64,000 nt of DNA, from contig NZ_SCOH01000003.1 of NCBI RefSeq assembly GCF_005503445.1, forward strand, positions 166,293 through 230,292, in the 5' to 3' direction. A program made the translations under genes and the position numbers. The stretch's first letter is position 1. The number at the start of each line of letters is the position of its first letter. Of the stretch, positions 17,677-26,552 are shown in pieces. Origin of the DNA: Chitinivorax sp. B. GTDB taxonomy: Bacteria; Pseudomonadota; Gammaproteobacteria; Burkholderiales; SCOH01. The notes under the pieces were generated by a model that was not told the origin of the DNA, did no database searches, and saw only the letters and a list, made by a program, of their open reading frames with translations.

Positions 17677-19665
17677 ATGAGTGATTTCGCGGGAATGGAA
17701 GATCTGCTGCAGGACTTCCTCACCGAAGCCTCCGAGTTATTGTCGGAGGTGGACAACAAGCTGGTTGACCTTGAGAAACGTCCGAATGATCGCGGTCTAC
17801 TGAACGATATTTTCCGTGGATTCCATACCATCAAAGGTGGCGCCGGTTTTTTGAATGTGGATGCACTGGTCAACCTGTGCCACCGCACAGAGAACCTTTT
17901 TGACAAACTGCGCAATGCCGAAATGACCCTCACGCCAGAAATCATGGACGTGATCATGGCAGCTACCGGTGTCGTTCGGGACATGTTTGGTTCGTTGTCA
18001 CAAGGCCGCCCCCCGGCGCCAGCAGAACCCGATCTGCTGAACCAGCTGGATGCCGTCATCAATGGAACGATGCCTGCTGCTGCACCTGCCCCTGCGGCAG
18101 CACCTGCACCGGCTCCTCAACCTGCAGCAGCCAGCCCTGCCATCTCAGCCACCCATCAATCTGGTAGCGACGAACCTGATTGGAACGGGCTTTACCATGC
18201 ACTGCTGGGTAGTACGCCGGCAGCCCCGGTGCCTGCCGCGGCAGCTGCTCCACCACCCGTTGCCACACCAGCCCCCATGCCGGCTGCTGCGGCCCCAGCG
18301 CCGCCGCCTGCAGCACACGCCCCCGTCGCAGATTTGGTGTCAGCATCAGTGGCACCGTTGGCGCCAGCACCAGTCGCTGCTGACATGCAGTCGCTCCGTC
18401 CCAACACCAGTTCAGCCATGCCGGTGAAAAGCCAGTCCGCTCCACAGCAATTGGCTACGCAAGAAACCACCATCCGTATCGATACCGTACGGTTGGATCA
18501 GGTATTGAACCTGTCTGGTGAAATCGGCCTGACCAAGAACCGTCTGACCACCCTGCGTACCGATATCCTGCAAGGCAAGACTGATACCAATACTTTACGC
18601 TCACTGGATGAAGCCATCAGCCAGCTCGACCTACTGGTAAGCGACTTGCAGAATGCGGTCATGAAGACGCGCATGCAGCCAATTGGCCGTCTGTTCCAGA
18701 AATATCCACGGATGGCACGGGATCTGGCGCGTCAGCTTGGCAAGGATGTAGAACTGGTACTCAGCGGGGAAGAAACTGAACTGGACAAGACCATGCTGGA
18801 GGACCTCAATGACCCATTGGTGCATTTGGTCCGTAACGCCATAGACCATGGTATCGAGACCCAGCCAGAGCGGATTGCCACTGGAAAAAATCCGAAGTGC
18901 CTGGTGCAACTCAGTGCAACCCAGGTCGGTGATCACATCCTGATCGAAATCTCGGACGATGGACGTGGCATGCGGCCCGACGTGATTCGCCGCAAAGCCA
19001 TCGAGAAAGGTCTAATTGACGCAGAAACAGCCAACAGCTTGGATGAGCGTCAAAGTCTGCAGCTCATCTTTCTACCTGGCTTCTCCACCAAAGACCAGAT
19101 TTCCAGCGTTTCCGGTCGTGGGGTTGGCATGGATGTGGTCAAAACCAATATTCAGCGACTCAATGGGCGGATCGACATCAACTCCATTGTTGGAGAAGGG
19201 ACCAAATTCAGCATCTCACTGCCATTGACCCTGGCCATTCTGCCAGTGCTAGTGGTACGAGTGTGCGAGCAGCCGTTTGCAGTGCCACTGGCCTTGGTTC
19301 GCGAAATCATCCCGATTCGTTCGGATGGCGTGCAAGAGGTCTCTGGCAAGGCCACCATCGTAGTACGCGACGAAATTCTCTCTGTCAGGTCACTCGCCAG
19401 TCTGATTGGCTGGGTGGAAGAACGCCCGCCCTCATTCGGTGTACTGATGCAATCGTCCGAACACTCTTTTGTGCTGGCGATCGATAGTTTCGTCGGGCGA
19501 GACGACGTTGTGATCAAACCGCTGCAAAACATTCGCCCCAAAGGTATCGCCGGGGCAACATTGTCGGGTGACGGGTCCGTTGTTCTGGTCCTCGACATGG
19601 AAGACCTGCTGGAAAGCGAGAACAGCGAAACATCCCAAGCCCTGCTTTCCAGAGCATTGGCATAA
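17677..19665 (+). CDS. cheA: Chemotaxis sensor histidine kinase CheA
   Basis: 662 aa. P1 Hpt domain with phospho-acceptor His50 (GFHTIKGGAGFL). Then an unusually long Ala/Pro-rich linker (about residues 125-250) where the CheY/CheB-binding P2 domain normally sits; I see no P2-like fold signature. P3 dimerisation follows (TVRLDQVLNLSGEIGLTKNR), then P4 ATPase with HLVRNAIDHGIE, DDGRGM and GRGVGMDVVK, and a CheW-like P5 domain at the C-terminus. It phosphorylates CheY and the CheV receivers. It is the last che gene here; cheW, cheR and full-length cheB are not in the window. Confidence 0.96.
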   Translation: MSDFAGMEDLLQDFLTEASELLSEVDNKLVDLEKRPNDRGLLNDIFRGFHTIKGGAGFLNVDALVNLCHRTENLFDKLRNAEMTLTPEIMDVIMAATGVVRDMFGSLSQGRPPAPAEPDLLNQLDAVINGTMPAAAPAPAAAPAPAPQPAAASPAISATHQSGSDEPDWNGLYHALLGSTPAAPVPAAAAAPPPVATPAPMPAAAAPAPPPAAHAPVADLVSASVAPLAPAPVAADMQSLRPNTSSAMPVKSQSAPQQLATQETTIRIDTVRLDQVLNLSGEIGLTKNRLTTLRTDILQGKTDTNTLRSLDEAISQLDLLVSDLQNAVMKTRMQPIGRLFQKYPRMARDLARQLGKDVELVLSGEETELDKTMLEDLNDPLVHLVRNAIDHGIETQPERIATGKNPKCLVQLSATQVGDHILIEISDDGRGMRPDVIRRKAIEKGLIDAETANSLDERQSLQLIFLPGFSTKDQISSVSGRGVGMDVVKTNIQRLNGRIDINSIVGEGTKFSISLPLTLAILPVLVVRVCEQPFAVPLALVREIIPIRSDGVQEVSGKATIVVRDEILSVRSLASLIGWVEERPPSFGVLMQSSEHSFVLAIDSFVGRDDVVIKPLQNIRPKGIAGATLSGDGSVVLVLDMEDLLESENSETSQALLSRALA

Positions 19666-19757
19666 TGCAATTGGCGACCTGATCGGTTAAAGTGTCAGTG
19701 TCACCGGCGTTGTGCTGAACAGAAACATGACCATCAGCTGTTTAGATACGGATTGAT

Positions 19758-20975
19758 ATGCCAGATCATGCATTTATAGGCCGGCAACCGGTTCTCAACC
19801 GCCAGCAACAAATCATCGGTTATGAACTGTTGTTCCGGCTCGACCAACACGCGGTCAGCGCAGAGTTTTCCAGCGACCTGCAAGCAGGTACCAATGTGCT
19901 CGTGAATACCCTGAGCAATATGGGCACCGAATGGCTCGTCGGAAACAAGCTGGCTTTCATCAACGTGGCCCATGCCATGCTGGAGAGCAATTTTCTGGAA
20001 TTATTGCATCCTCAGCGCGTGGTACTGGAAATCCTTGAATCTGTCCAAGCCACACCGGAGCTATTGGAGCGCGCCAGAGAACTGCGCGGTCAAGGCTTTG
20101 GCATTGCGCTGGACGATTTCGAGTTCACGCCGCAGAGTGCACCATTTCTGGAAATCGCCAACTATGTCAAACTCGACATCCAGCAATTGGGCATGCCCAA
20201 TGTCGCCAAACTGTCGAAGGACATTCGCCGTTACCCGGTCATGCAAGTAGCCGAGAAGGTAGAAACCAAGGAAGAATTCAAAGCCTGCTGGGACATGGGC
20301 TTCGATTGCTTCCAAGGTTACTATTTCGCGCATCCGGAAACGCTGACTGCCAAGGTGATCAACCCAGCTTACGCCAATATTCTCAATCTCCTGAACATGC
20401 TGCGCAACAATGCAGAGATCAAGGAAATCGAGAATGCGCTGAAAAAAGACGTGGCACTGTCGTTCAAATTGCTGCGTTACATCAATTCGGCTGGTTTTGG
20501 CCTGTCATGCGAAATCAATTCCTTCAGGCATGCGGTAACCATACTGGGTTATCAAAAACTTTATCGCTGGCTGACACTACTATTGGTTACTGCTGGCGCA
20601 GAAAACTCAACACCACCGGCACTGATGAAAACAGCAGTTACCCGTGGTCGCTTGGTCGAGCTCTTTGGGCACCACTTCCTGGAGGGGAATGACCGCGACA
20701 ATTTGTTTGTCGTTGGCGTGTTCTCTTTATTGGATGTCATGCTCGAAATGCCGATGGAGAAGATCCTGGAGAATCTGCTGCTACCGGAAACCGTTTGTGA
20801 TGCCCTGCTTACCCGTAGCGGCATTTACGGTCCATTCCTGGAACTGGCAGAAGCCTGCGAAGACCCGGAAATGACCAATGTGAAACCTATTGCCGAGAAG
20901 CTACATATCTCACCGGAAATGCTCAACCGGGATCACATTGCAGCCTTGGCCTGGGTAGAGGAACTGGGCGTCTGA
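19758..20975 (+). CDS. EAL-HDOD signalling protein (CdgJ/YuxH-like, probably degenerate EAL)
   Basis: 405 aa. The N-terminal half (1-200) is EAL-like, but the signature is YELLFR (Glu23-Leu-Leu) and metal-site residues beyond VLEILES and IALDDF (119-120) are sparse, so c-di-GMP hydrolysis is doubtful. The C-terminal half (205-380) is an HDOD domain (LKKDVALSFKLLRYINSA). Such proteins, for example Vibrio CdgJ, influence motility without clear catalytic activity. It follows cheA by 92 nt on the same strand and ends in a convergent terminator, suggesting it is read with or just after the che operon. Confidence 0.88.
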   Translation: MPDHAFIGRQPVLNRQQQIIGYELLFRLDQHAVSAEFSSDLQAGTNVLVNTLSNMGTEWLVGNKLAFINVAHAMLESNFLELLHPQRVVLEILESVQATPELLERARELRGQGFGIALDDFEFTPQSAPFLEIANYVKLDIQQLGMPNVAKLSKDIRRYPVMQVAEKVETKEEFKACWDMGFDCFQGYYFAHPETLTAKVINPAYANILNLLNMLRNNAEIKEIENALKKDVALSFKLLRYINSAGFGLSCEINSFRHAVTILGYQKLYRWLTLLLVTAGAENSTPPALMKTAVTRGRLVELFGHHFLEGNDRDNLFVVGVFSLLDVMLEMPMEKILENLLLPETVCDALLTRSGIYGPFLELAEACEDPEMTNVKPIAEKLHISPEMLNRDHIAALAWVEELGV

Positions 20976-20993
20976 CCTTGCTGGAAACAGTAA

Positions 20994-21025
20994 TGAACAA
21001 GCCGGGATAAAACCCTGCTTGTTCA
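20994..21025. terminator. Hairpin between convergent genes
   Basis: Arms TGAACAAGCCGGG and CCCTGCTTGTTCA pair over 13 bp with one mismatch and a 6-nt A-rich loop. It lies 19 nt after the EAL-HDOD stop codon and 11 nt before the stop of the convergent adenosyltransferase gene, so it can serve both strands. No long T-tract. Confidence 0.65.
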
Positions 21026-21035
21026 TCCCCACTGA

Positions 21036-21599
21036 TTATTCACTATCCGATACCTGCAGCATCGGCTGCCAAAGCACATCTGGCATTGCAGCTGCAGCAT
21101 TCAACGTTCGAGCCAATACAAACAGCCAGTCGGACAACCGATTCAAATACCGTAGAGCCTGATCCAGATCCGGTCGATCTGAAAAAGCCATCACCACCCC
21201 ACGTTCAGCACGCCGGCATACGGTACGAGCCAAATGCGCCCAAGCTGCAGCTTTACATCCACCAGGCAGAATAAATTCCCTTAAAGGGGACAAGGCCATA
21301 TTCCATGCGGTCACGTCTTGTTCCAATGCAGCCAAGTGCGCCTCTCCAATCTTTCGTCGCAATGGCACCGCAACGTCCGCCCCCAACTCAAACAGCTCAT
21401 GTTGGAGGGCCAACAGTCGTGTCCGTTGAATATCCTCCCCCAATTCCGCCAGAATCAAACCGACGACACTGTTCAGCTCATCGATTTCTCCCAGCAAGTG
21501 AATCTGCGGATCCGACTTTTGTAGCCGGCTACCGTCTGCCAACCCCGTTTCCCCTCCATCACCGGTTCGTGTGGTAATGGTACTCAGTCGATAAGTCAT
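21036..21599 (-). CDS. Cob(I)alamin adenosyltransferase, PduO type
   Basis: 187 aa. ATP:cob(I)alamin adenosyltransferase that makes adenosylcobalamin. Typical PduO-family motifs: TRTGDGGETGLADGSR (ATP-binding N-terminus), GEIDELNSVVG, LPGGCKAAAWAHLARTVCRRAER and RYLNRLSDWLFVLAR. Start taken at ATG 21599 (MTYRLSTITTRTGDGG); a TTG three codons upstream is in frame. It is divergent from greB with about 118 nt between. No cobalamin riboswitch was seen nearby. Confidence 0.92.
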   Translation of the reverse strand: MTYRLSTITTRTGDGGETGLADGSRLQKSDPQIHLLGEIDELNSVVGLILAELGEDIQRTRLLALQHELFELGADVAVPLRRKIGEAHLAALEQDVTAWNMALSPLREFILPGGCKAAAWAHLARTVCRRAERGVVMAFSDRPDLDQALRYLNRLSDWLFVLARTLNAAAAMPDVLWQPMLQVSDSE

Positions 21600-21717
21600 A
21601 TGATGCAATTCCCATAATCTGAACTACCGCACCTTAACACGGGTTCACCATTCCGCTAACACGTCGTGCTCTGTTGTAAAATAGCGGCAAAATTCCGGTT
21701 AATCCATGTAGGCGAAC

Positions 21718-22269
21718 ATGAACAAAGCGTTTGTAAAAGAATCCGACGAAGACGATGACGACATCCCGGCGGAACTCAAACTCCCCAAAGGCAGCAAAAA
21801 TTACATGACCCCAGCCGGACATGCTCGCCTGTTCAAGGAGCTTAACCACCTCGTCAAAGTGGAAAGACCGGAAGTCGTCAGTGTCGTCTCTTGGGCTGCA
21901 TCCAATGGAGATCGATCTGAGAATGGCGATTACATATATGGCAAGCGACGACTGCGGGAGATAGATCGCCGTATCCGTTTTCTGACCAAACGGCTTGAAA
22001 TTGCCGAAGTGGTAGATCCCGCTCGTCAAAACAAGGATCAGGTCTTCTTTGGTGCCACCGTTACCTATTGCACTGAAGAAGGTGAACAGCGTTGTATTAC
22101 CATTGTTGGTATGGATGAAATCGATATGTCCAAAGGCCATATCAGCTGGATATCCCCCGTTGCCCGAGCATTGCTCAAGGCCCGAGAAGGCGACATCGTC
22201 AATCTGATGACACCAGCCGGCCCACAGGAGTTGGAAATCCTGTCCATTGAGTACCGAGATCACGCCTAG
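21718..22269 (+). CDS. greB: Transcription elongation factor GreB
   Basis: 183 aa; rescues backtracked RNA polymerase by stimulating transcript cleavage. The coiled-coil tip acidic pair and GreB signature are visible (VSWAASNGDRSENGDYIY, then GKRRLREIDRRIRFLTKRLE), followed by the FKBP-like C-terminal domain (VFFGATVTYCTEEG, GHISWISPVARALLKAREGD). GreB-specific YIYGKRRLREID separates it from GreA. A 22-aa acidic extension precedes the conserved LPKGSKNYMTPAG. Confidence 0.95.
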   Translation: MNKAFVKESDEDDDDIPAELKLPKGSKNYMTPAGHARLFKELNHLVKVERPEVVSVVSWAASNGDRSENGDYIYGKRRLREIDRRIRFLTKRLEIAEVVDPARQNKDQVFFGATVTYCTEEGEQRCITIVGMDEIDMSKGHISWISPVARALLKAREGDIVNLMTPAGPQELEILSIEYRDHA

Positions 22270-22354
22270 CTTCGTCCCAAGCGGACCCTACTGCATCTGA
22301 TGCTACTTTTGCTATCCTGAAATAGGGACCCAGTCCTTTTTCAGGAGAATCACC

Positions 22355-22561
22355 ATGCGCCCGATTTGCTTCACACTGGGTGCCAGCTTGCTGCTCTGCG
22401 GCTGCAGTGCCATGCCGACACACTCCACCAATGATCAATCTCGATACACCTACCAAGTTGATCACGAAAAAATCGAACTGATCGAAAATTATGCCAAGCG
22501 ACGCACCATGTCCGTACATTGGATCAATTATCCAACTCGCAAAGTACAAATCATCCAATAA
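22355..22561 (+). CDS. Small lipoprotein of unknown function
   Basis: 68 aa. The signal peptide ends in a lipobox (LLLCGCS; acylated Cys probably the second, residue 19), so an exported lipoprotein is expected. The mature part is short and polar with a basic C-terminus and has no recognised domain. ATG 22355 is preceded by CAGGAG at the right distance. It ends directly before a bidirectional terminator shared with the porin gene. Similar small lipoproteins occur widely; function is unknown. Confidence 0.7.
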   Translation: MRPICFTLGASLLLCGCSAMPTHSTNDQSRYTYQVDHEKIELIENYAKRRTMSVHWINYPTRKVQIIQ

Positions 22562-22564
22562 TAA

Positions 22565-22590
22565 AAAAGCGCCCCCGAAGAGGCGCTTTT
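22565..22590. terminator. Bidirectional rho-independent terminator
   Basis: AAAAGCGCC (22565-22573) pairs with GGCGCTTTT (22582-22590), loop of 8 nt, with A-tract on one side and T-tract on the other. It lies between the convergent lipoprotein gene (plus) and porin gene (minus). Confidence 0.85.
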
Positions 22591-22616
22591 GACCATGTTT
22601 AATCGAACTTAGTCGA

Positions 22617-23765
22617 TTAGAACAGGTGGATGATACCCAGCGATGTGGTCTTGTTGTCCTTACCGCCAAGGCCAACACCACCCACTGTGTCAACTGCAAC
22701 CGAGCCAGCCGAAGTCTTGAACAGACCACTGTTGCTCTTGTTGTCAGCTGTAGCATGCTCCAGATATACCCAAGTACGCTTCGAGAATGCGTATTCTGCA
22801 GCAGCAGTATACCAACGCGCACCCTTGGTTACGTTGTACTGGGTACCGTCTGCAGCGATGGTATCTGTGGAGCAAACACTCCCACAACCCTTCAGGTTAC
22901 CCGCTTGTACAAAACCCAACTTCAATGTCACTGGGCCAAATGATTGCTGAGCGTTTGCCAAGAAGGTGTCACGCTTGATCTTGGCTGTACCACTAATACC
23001 GTAAGGCGCACCACTTACCTTGCGCTCCATGTGGCGGTAAGCGGCTTGCAGACCCAGACCGAAAGGCAGGGTGTAACCCGCGCCGATGATGTAGGAATCA
23101 CCCTTCAAACCAGGGATCGCACCTGCAGTCTCAGTCTGCGGGCCACCGGAGACTTCTTTCAGATGCTCATAACCAGTCTGAACAAACAACGGGCCGTTTT
23201 CATAGCGCAGCGATGCGCTGTAGAAAGCAGGCTTCACGCCCTGGGTACCCTGGGTACCTTTACCTTCCATATCGCCATATTCAACACCACCACTGAAGCC
23301 AGCAAAAGCAGGCAGCGTGTAACGGATGGTGTTGTTAACACGGTAATAGGTACCGTCAACTTGCAATGTATTGATCAGCGTGGAATTCGAGTTGAACGGA
23401 TCAAAAGCTTCTTGTGCCAGGTCGAACAGACTCTTACCACGGCCCAGTTGCACGCCACCGAAGCCGCCCTTCAAACCAACCCAACCTTCACGGCTAGCAA
23501 ATGTACCACCACCTTGATCCAGGCTAGCGGAGCTTTCAATCTGGAAGAAAGCCTTCATGCCACCGCCCAGAACTTCTTCACCTTTGAAGCCGATACGGGA
23601 ACCGGTATCTTCCAGACCATGTTTCTTGGTGCTGCTACCATTGTCCCAATGGCTGAAAGCAACCTGAGCGATACCGTACAGAGTCACGTTGCTGCCTTCT
23701 GCGGCTTGAGCCAGCGGAGCAACGAATGCACCAGCAACCAGTGCTGCTACGAGTTTCTTGTTCAT
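22617..23765 (-). CDS. Outer-membrane porin (Gram-negative porin, trimeric type)
   Basis: 382 aa. Sec signal peptide MNKKLVAALVAGAFVAPLAQA, then a beta-barrel of the betaproteobacterial general porin family: SNVTLYGIAQVAFSHWD at the mature start, GSRIGFKGEEVLGGGMKAFFQIE, AYRHMERKVSG, and a terminal strand ending in Phe (LGIIHLF), the BAM recognition signal. Forms a diffusion channel. Strong codon bias and its own terminator fit a highly expressed single-gene unit. Start ATG 23765. Confidence 0.93.
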   Translation of the reverse strand: MNKKLVAALVAGAFVAPLAQAAEGSNVTLYGIAQVAFSHWDNGSSTKKHGLEDTGSRIGFKGEEVLGGGMKAFFQIESSASLDQGGGTFASREGWVGLKGGFGGVQLGRGKSLFDLAQEAFDPFNSNSTLINTLQVDGTYYRVNNTIRYTLPAFAGFSGGVEYGDMEGKGTQGTQGVKPAFYSASLRYENGPLFVQTGYEHLKEVSGGPQTETAGAIPGLKGDSYIIGAGYTLPFGLGLQAAYRHMERKVSGAPYGISGTAKIKRDTFLANAQQSFGPVTLKLGFVQAGNLKGCGSVCSTDTIAADGTQYNVTKGARWYTAAAEYAFSKRTWVYLEHATADNKSNSGLFKTSAGSVAVDTVGGVGLGGKDNKTTSLGIIHLF

Positions 23766-23972
23766 AAAAACTCCCTATCTAAGGTGAAAAACAGAAGTGC
23801 GCCGCGTCCGCCTTGAATCGTTAAGCCGTCCCGGCGGCGCTTGCTGACTGTATGATTAGTGACGAGCACAGCGCGGGTCAACCTGACTGCTGTCGGCGAT
23901 GCCAAAATGATTGGCTATTGTTGCAAACATGCAACAATTAGCTCAACCCTACTCTGCCAGGATTCAAAAACG

Positions 23973-25070
23973 ATGAAAGACCATTACCTTGCTGAGCCGC
24001 CGTACACTCACGGCCAAGCCCAACGTATCGGGGTACTGTTGATCAATCTCGGCTCACCAGATGCGCCGACCAAACAAGCGCTGAAACCCTACTTGCGGGA
24101 GTTTCTCAGCGACCCACGTATTGTTGAACTTCCTCGCTGGCTATGGTGGCCGGTGCTACATGGCGTTATTCTGAATACCCGCCCGGCCAAGTCGGCAGAA
24201 AAGTACGCCACGATCTGGACCAAGGACGGATCACCCTTGCGAGTCCATACCGAGCGATTGGCCAAATTACTACAAGGTTCGCTTGGTGAAAAAGGCATGA
24301 AGCAGGTGCTGGTTACCCACGCCATGCGCTATGGCAATCCGTCGATTGGCAAGGCACTCACCCACCTGAAGGAAAAAGGATGTGGACAAATTCTGCTGTT
24401 ACCGCTCTACCCTCAGTATGCGGCCAGCAGTACCGGTTCAGCTTTGGATGCGTGCTATCACCAGCTGCTGCAAATTCGCAATCAACCGGATATTCGAACC
24501 ATCAAACATTTTCATGATGATGCCAGCTATATCAATGCACTTGCACAGTCTGTCCGGCGTTATTGGTCCCAACATGGGCAACCTGACAAGCTGGTACTCA
24601 GCTTTCACGGCATTCCCAAATTCGCACTGGAACGTGGTGACCCCTATCATTGTGAGTGCCTTAAGACTGGTCGATTGCTTGCCGAGGCGTTACAACTGGA
24701 TGCATCCCGTTACGAAGTGTGTTTTCAGTCTCGATTCGGTCGTGCCGAATGGTTGCAACCTTACTTGGCAAATCGACTTGTCGAATTGGGTAAACAAAAG
24801 GTGCGACGGATTGACGTGATTTGCCCCGGCTTTGTTGCAGATTGCCTGGAGACCTTAGAGGAAGTCGCCATGGAAGGTAAAGCAACCTTCTTATCGGCTG
24901 GTGGCAAGGAATTTCACTACCTTCCTTGCCTGAATGACAGTCCCGATTGGATAGAGACGCTGTCAGCACTCGTCACCCATCACCTGCAGGGCTGGATTGA
25001 CTCTTCCCCTGATGACACACAACGGCAAACTTCACGTCAGCGCGCGCTGCAATTGGGTGCCAAACAGTAG
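23973..25070 (+). CDS. hemH: Ferrochelatase HemH
   Basis: 365 aa. Inserts Fe(II) into protoporphyrin IX, the last step of protoheme synthesis. Motifs: [15 protein letters not shown] (N-terminus), [15 protein letters not shown] (signature), LSFHGIP with the catalytic His, and [15 protein letters not shown]. The frame is open upstream to 23859, but the family start fits ATG 23973 ([12 protein letters not shown]). It is divergent from the porin gene. Confidence 0.95.
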   Translation: MKDHYLAEPPYTHGQAQRIGVLLINLGSPDAPTKQALKPYLREFLSDPRIVELPRWLWWPVLHGVILNTRPAKSAEKYATIWTKDGSPLRVHTERLAKLLQGSLGEKGMKQVLVTHAMRYGNPSIGKALTHLKEKGCGQILLLPLYPQYAASSTGSALDACYHQLLQIRNQPDIRTIKHFHDDASYINALAQSVRRYWSQHGQPDKLVLSFHGIPKFALERGDPYHCECLKTGRLLAEALQLDASRYEVCFQSRFGRAEWLQPYLANRLVELGKQKVRRIDVICPGFVADCLETLEEVAMEGKATFLSAGGKEFHYLPCLNDSPDWIETLSALVTHHLQGWIDSSPDDTQRQTSRQRALQLGAKQ

Positions 25071-25416
25071 CCAACTCATCAACAAGTAGCGGGCCTGACG
25101 GTTATCAGCTCATTGATATCAAGCCCGCACCGAGCCACCATCATGAACCTCAATCAACCTCACCACCGCTGAATCGGATAACTTTTTTTGATTTATCCTC
25201 AAGTTACACCAAGCACCGTCGATATCAATTACACCGGGTAGCCATGGTCCCAACGCCTTCTTTTTGCGTGTCGTCACCTGATTGTCGGGCTTCACATTAG
25301 CGCGGCCTCTTGAACATTCGCATCACGGCACTCACAACGTTGACCTTGTTTGCCAAACCCGATTGCCTGTCGAATTCATCAAGAATCGGTAACATTCTTC
25401 ATGCAGGAGGTCCACC
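25071..25416 (+). other. Intergenic region carrying a motility-type promoter
   Basis: About 346 nt after hemH with no gene that I can support. Its main content is the sigma-28-like promoter at 25199-25225, which leaves a leader of roughly 185 nt before the ATG at 25417. A good Shine-Dalgarno (AGGAGG) closes the region just before that ATG. Confidence 0.5.
25199..25225 (+). promoter_or_regulatory. Sigma-28 (FliA) promoter candidate
   Basis: TCAAGTTA (25199-25206), exactly 11 nt, then GTCGATAT (25218-25225). The flagellar sigma-28 consensus is TAAAGTTT-N11-GCCGATAA, and betaproteobacterial versions often begin TCAAG. Spacing is exact and most conserved positions match. It faces the EF-hand-like gene at 25417. 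Confidence 0.6.
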
Positions 25417-26451
25417 ATGCGCATCGCCGCCTCCAATGTCGCTTTCTCGTCGGCTTATCAGATGCAGACGCGCCACACTACACAAGAATCATTACACAGC
25501 TGGACAGGGCAACGCCCTGAAGCTCGACCAACCATGCCATCCCCAGCACAAAGAACAGCCCCCAGTACGTCGCCCATAGAGACTTATGCTCCTCAACGGA
25601 GACGGGGTATTGAACTTAGCGATGAAGACCTCAGGCAGACAGATCCGAAGCTCTATCTGCTGAAACTCGCCATCGAAGCCATGACGGGGCAGAAAATCAA
25701 ACTATTTCGAATGCCAGATGGCAGTGAAAGTACGCCTGCCAATCAGTCGGCCAACACGGCAATGACAACCCCCGAACCCAACTGGGGGGCCGAATATCAA
25801 TACCAGGAAAGCCATTACGAATACGAATCGCTGGAATTCAGCATGAATGCCACGGTCAACACCGCAGATGGACAATCGCTGGAAGTCGGATTTTCATTCA
25901 AGCTGGAACGCGAGTTCTATCAAGAAAGTTCAGTCCGGCTACAACTAGGCAACGCAGTACAGCGCAAGGACCCACTGGTGATCAATCTGGATGTACCCTC
26001 AGCCAGACTGCTTGAGGACACCATGAAATTTGATGTAGATGGAGACGGCAAAAAAGAGAATATTGCAAGACTGGACCCTGCCAGTGGCTATCTCACACTG
26101 GATCGTAATGACGATAACAAGGTGAACAATGGCAAGGAGCTGTTCGGTGCATTAACGGGTGACGGATTCACCGAGTTGCGCCAATACGACAGTGATAGCA
26201 ATCAATGGATCGACGAAGCCGACGCCATCTTCAGCAAACTACGCATCTGGTTGATCGGCCTGGACGGAAAGGATCGGCAGTTGACCCTGAAAGAGGCAGG
26301 AATTGGCGCACTATTCCTGGGCAAACTCGATAATTCATATTCGCTGAACGGCAACCAGAACCGCAATTTGGGCGAATTGAAAAGCACGGGCTTTTATCTG
26401 ACAGATAAAGGAAAAACCGGCACCATTCAGCAAATTGACCTGACAATATAA
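25417..26451 (+). CDS. Calcium-binding-like (EF-hand/dockerin-type loops) protein, unknown function
   Basis: 344 aa without signal peptide. After a low-complexity N-terminal third, residues 200-270 contain several Asp-rich loops of the DxDxDG type (FDVDGDGKKEN, LDRNDDNKVNNGKELFG, YDSDSNQWIDEAD), typical of calcium-binding repeats. The end has GTIQQIDLTI. Related proteins are common in flagellated gammaproteobacteria and betaproteobacteria, usually annotated hypothetical (from memory). AGGAGG precedes ATG 25417. The upstream sigma-28 promoter match suggests co-regulation with late flagellar genes, but no flagellar function is demonstrated. Confidence 0.75.
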   Translation: MRIAASNVAFSSAYQMQTRHTTQESLHSWTGQRPEARPTMPSPAQRTAPSTSPIETYAPQRRRGIELSDEDLRQTDPKLYLLKLAIEAMTGQKIKLFRMPDGSESTPANQSANTAMTTPEPNWGAEYQYQESHYEYESLEFSMNATVNTADGQSLEVGFSFKLEREFYQESSVRLQLGNAVQRKDPLVINLDVPSARLLEDTMKFDVDGDGKKENIARLDPASGYLTLDRNDDNKVNNGKELFGALTGDGFTELRQYDSDSNQWIDEADAIFSKLRIWLIGLDGKDRQLTLKEAGIGALFLGKLDNSYSLNGNQNRNLGELKSTGFYLTDKGKTGTIQQIDLTI

Positions 26452-26552
26452 ACACGCATGTCGGAAACAATCCGCGTGCGTCGTTGACAGTGGGTAGAGC
26501 GCTACGCATAATCAGTTCGCCTTTTTTAAAAAACGGTAAAGGGGACTACCAA

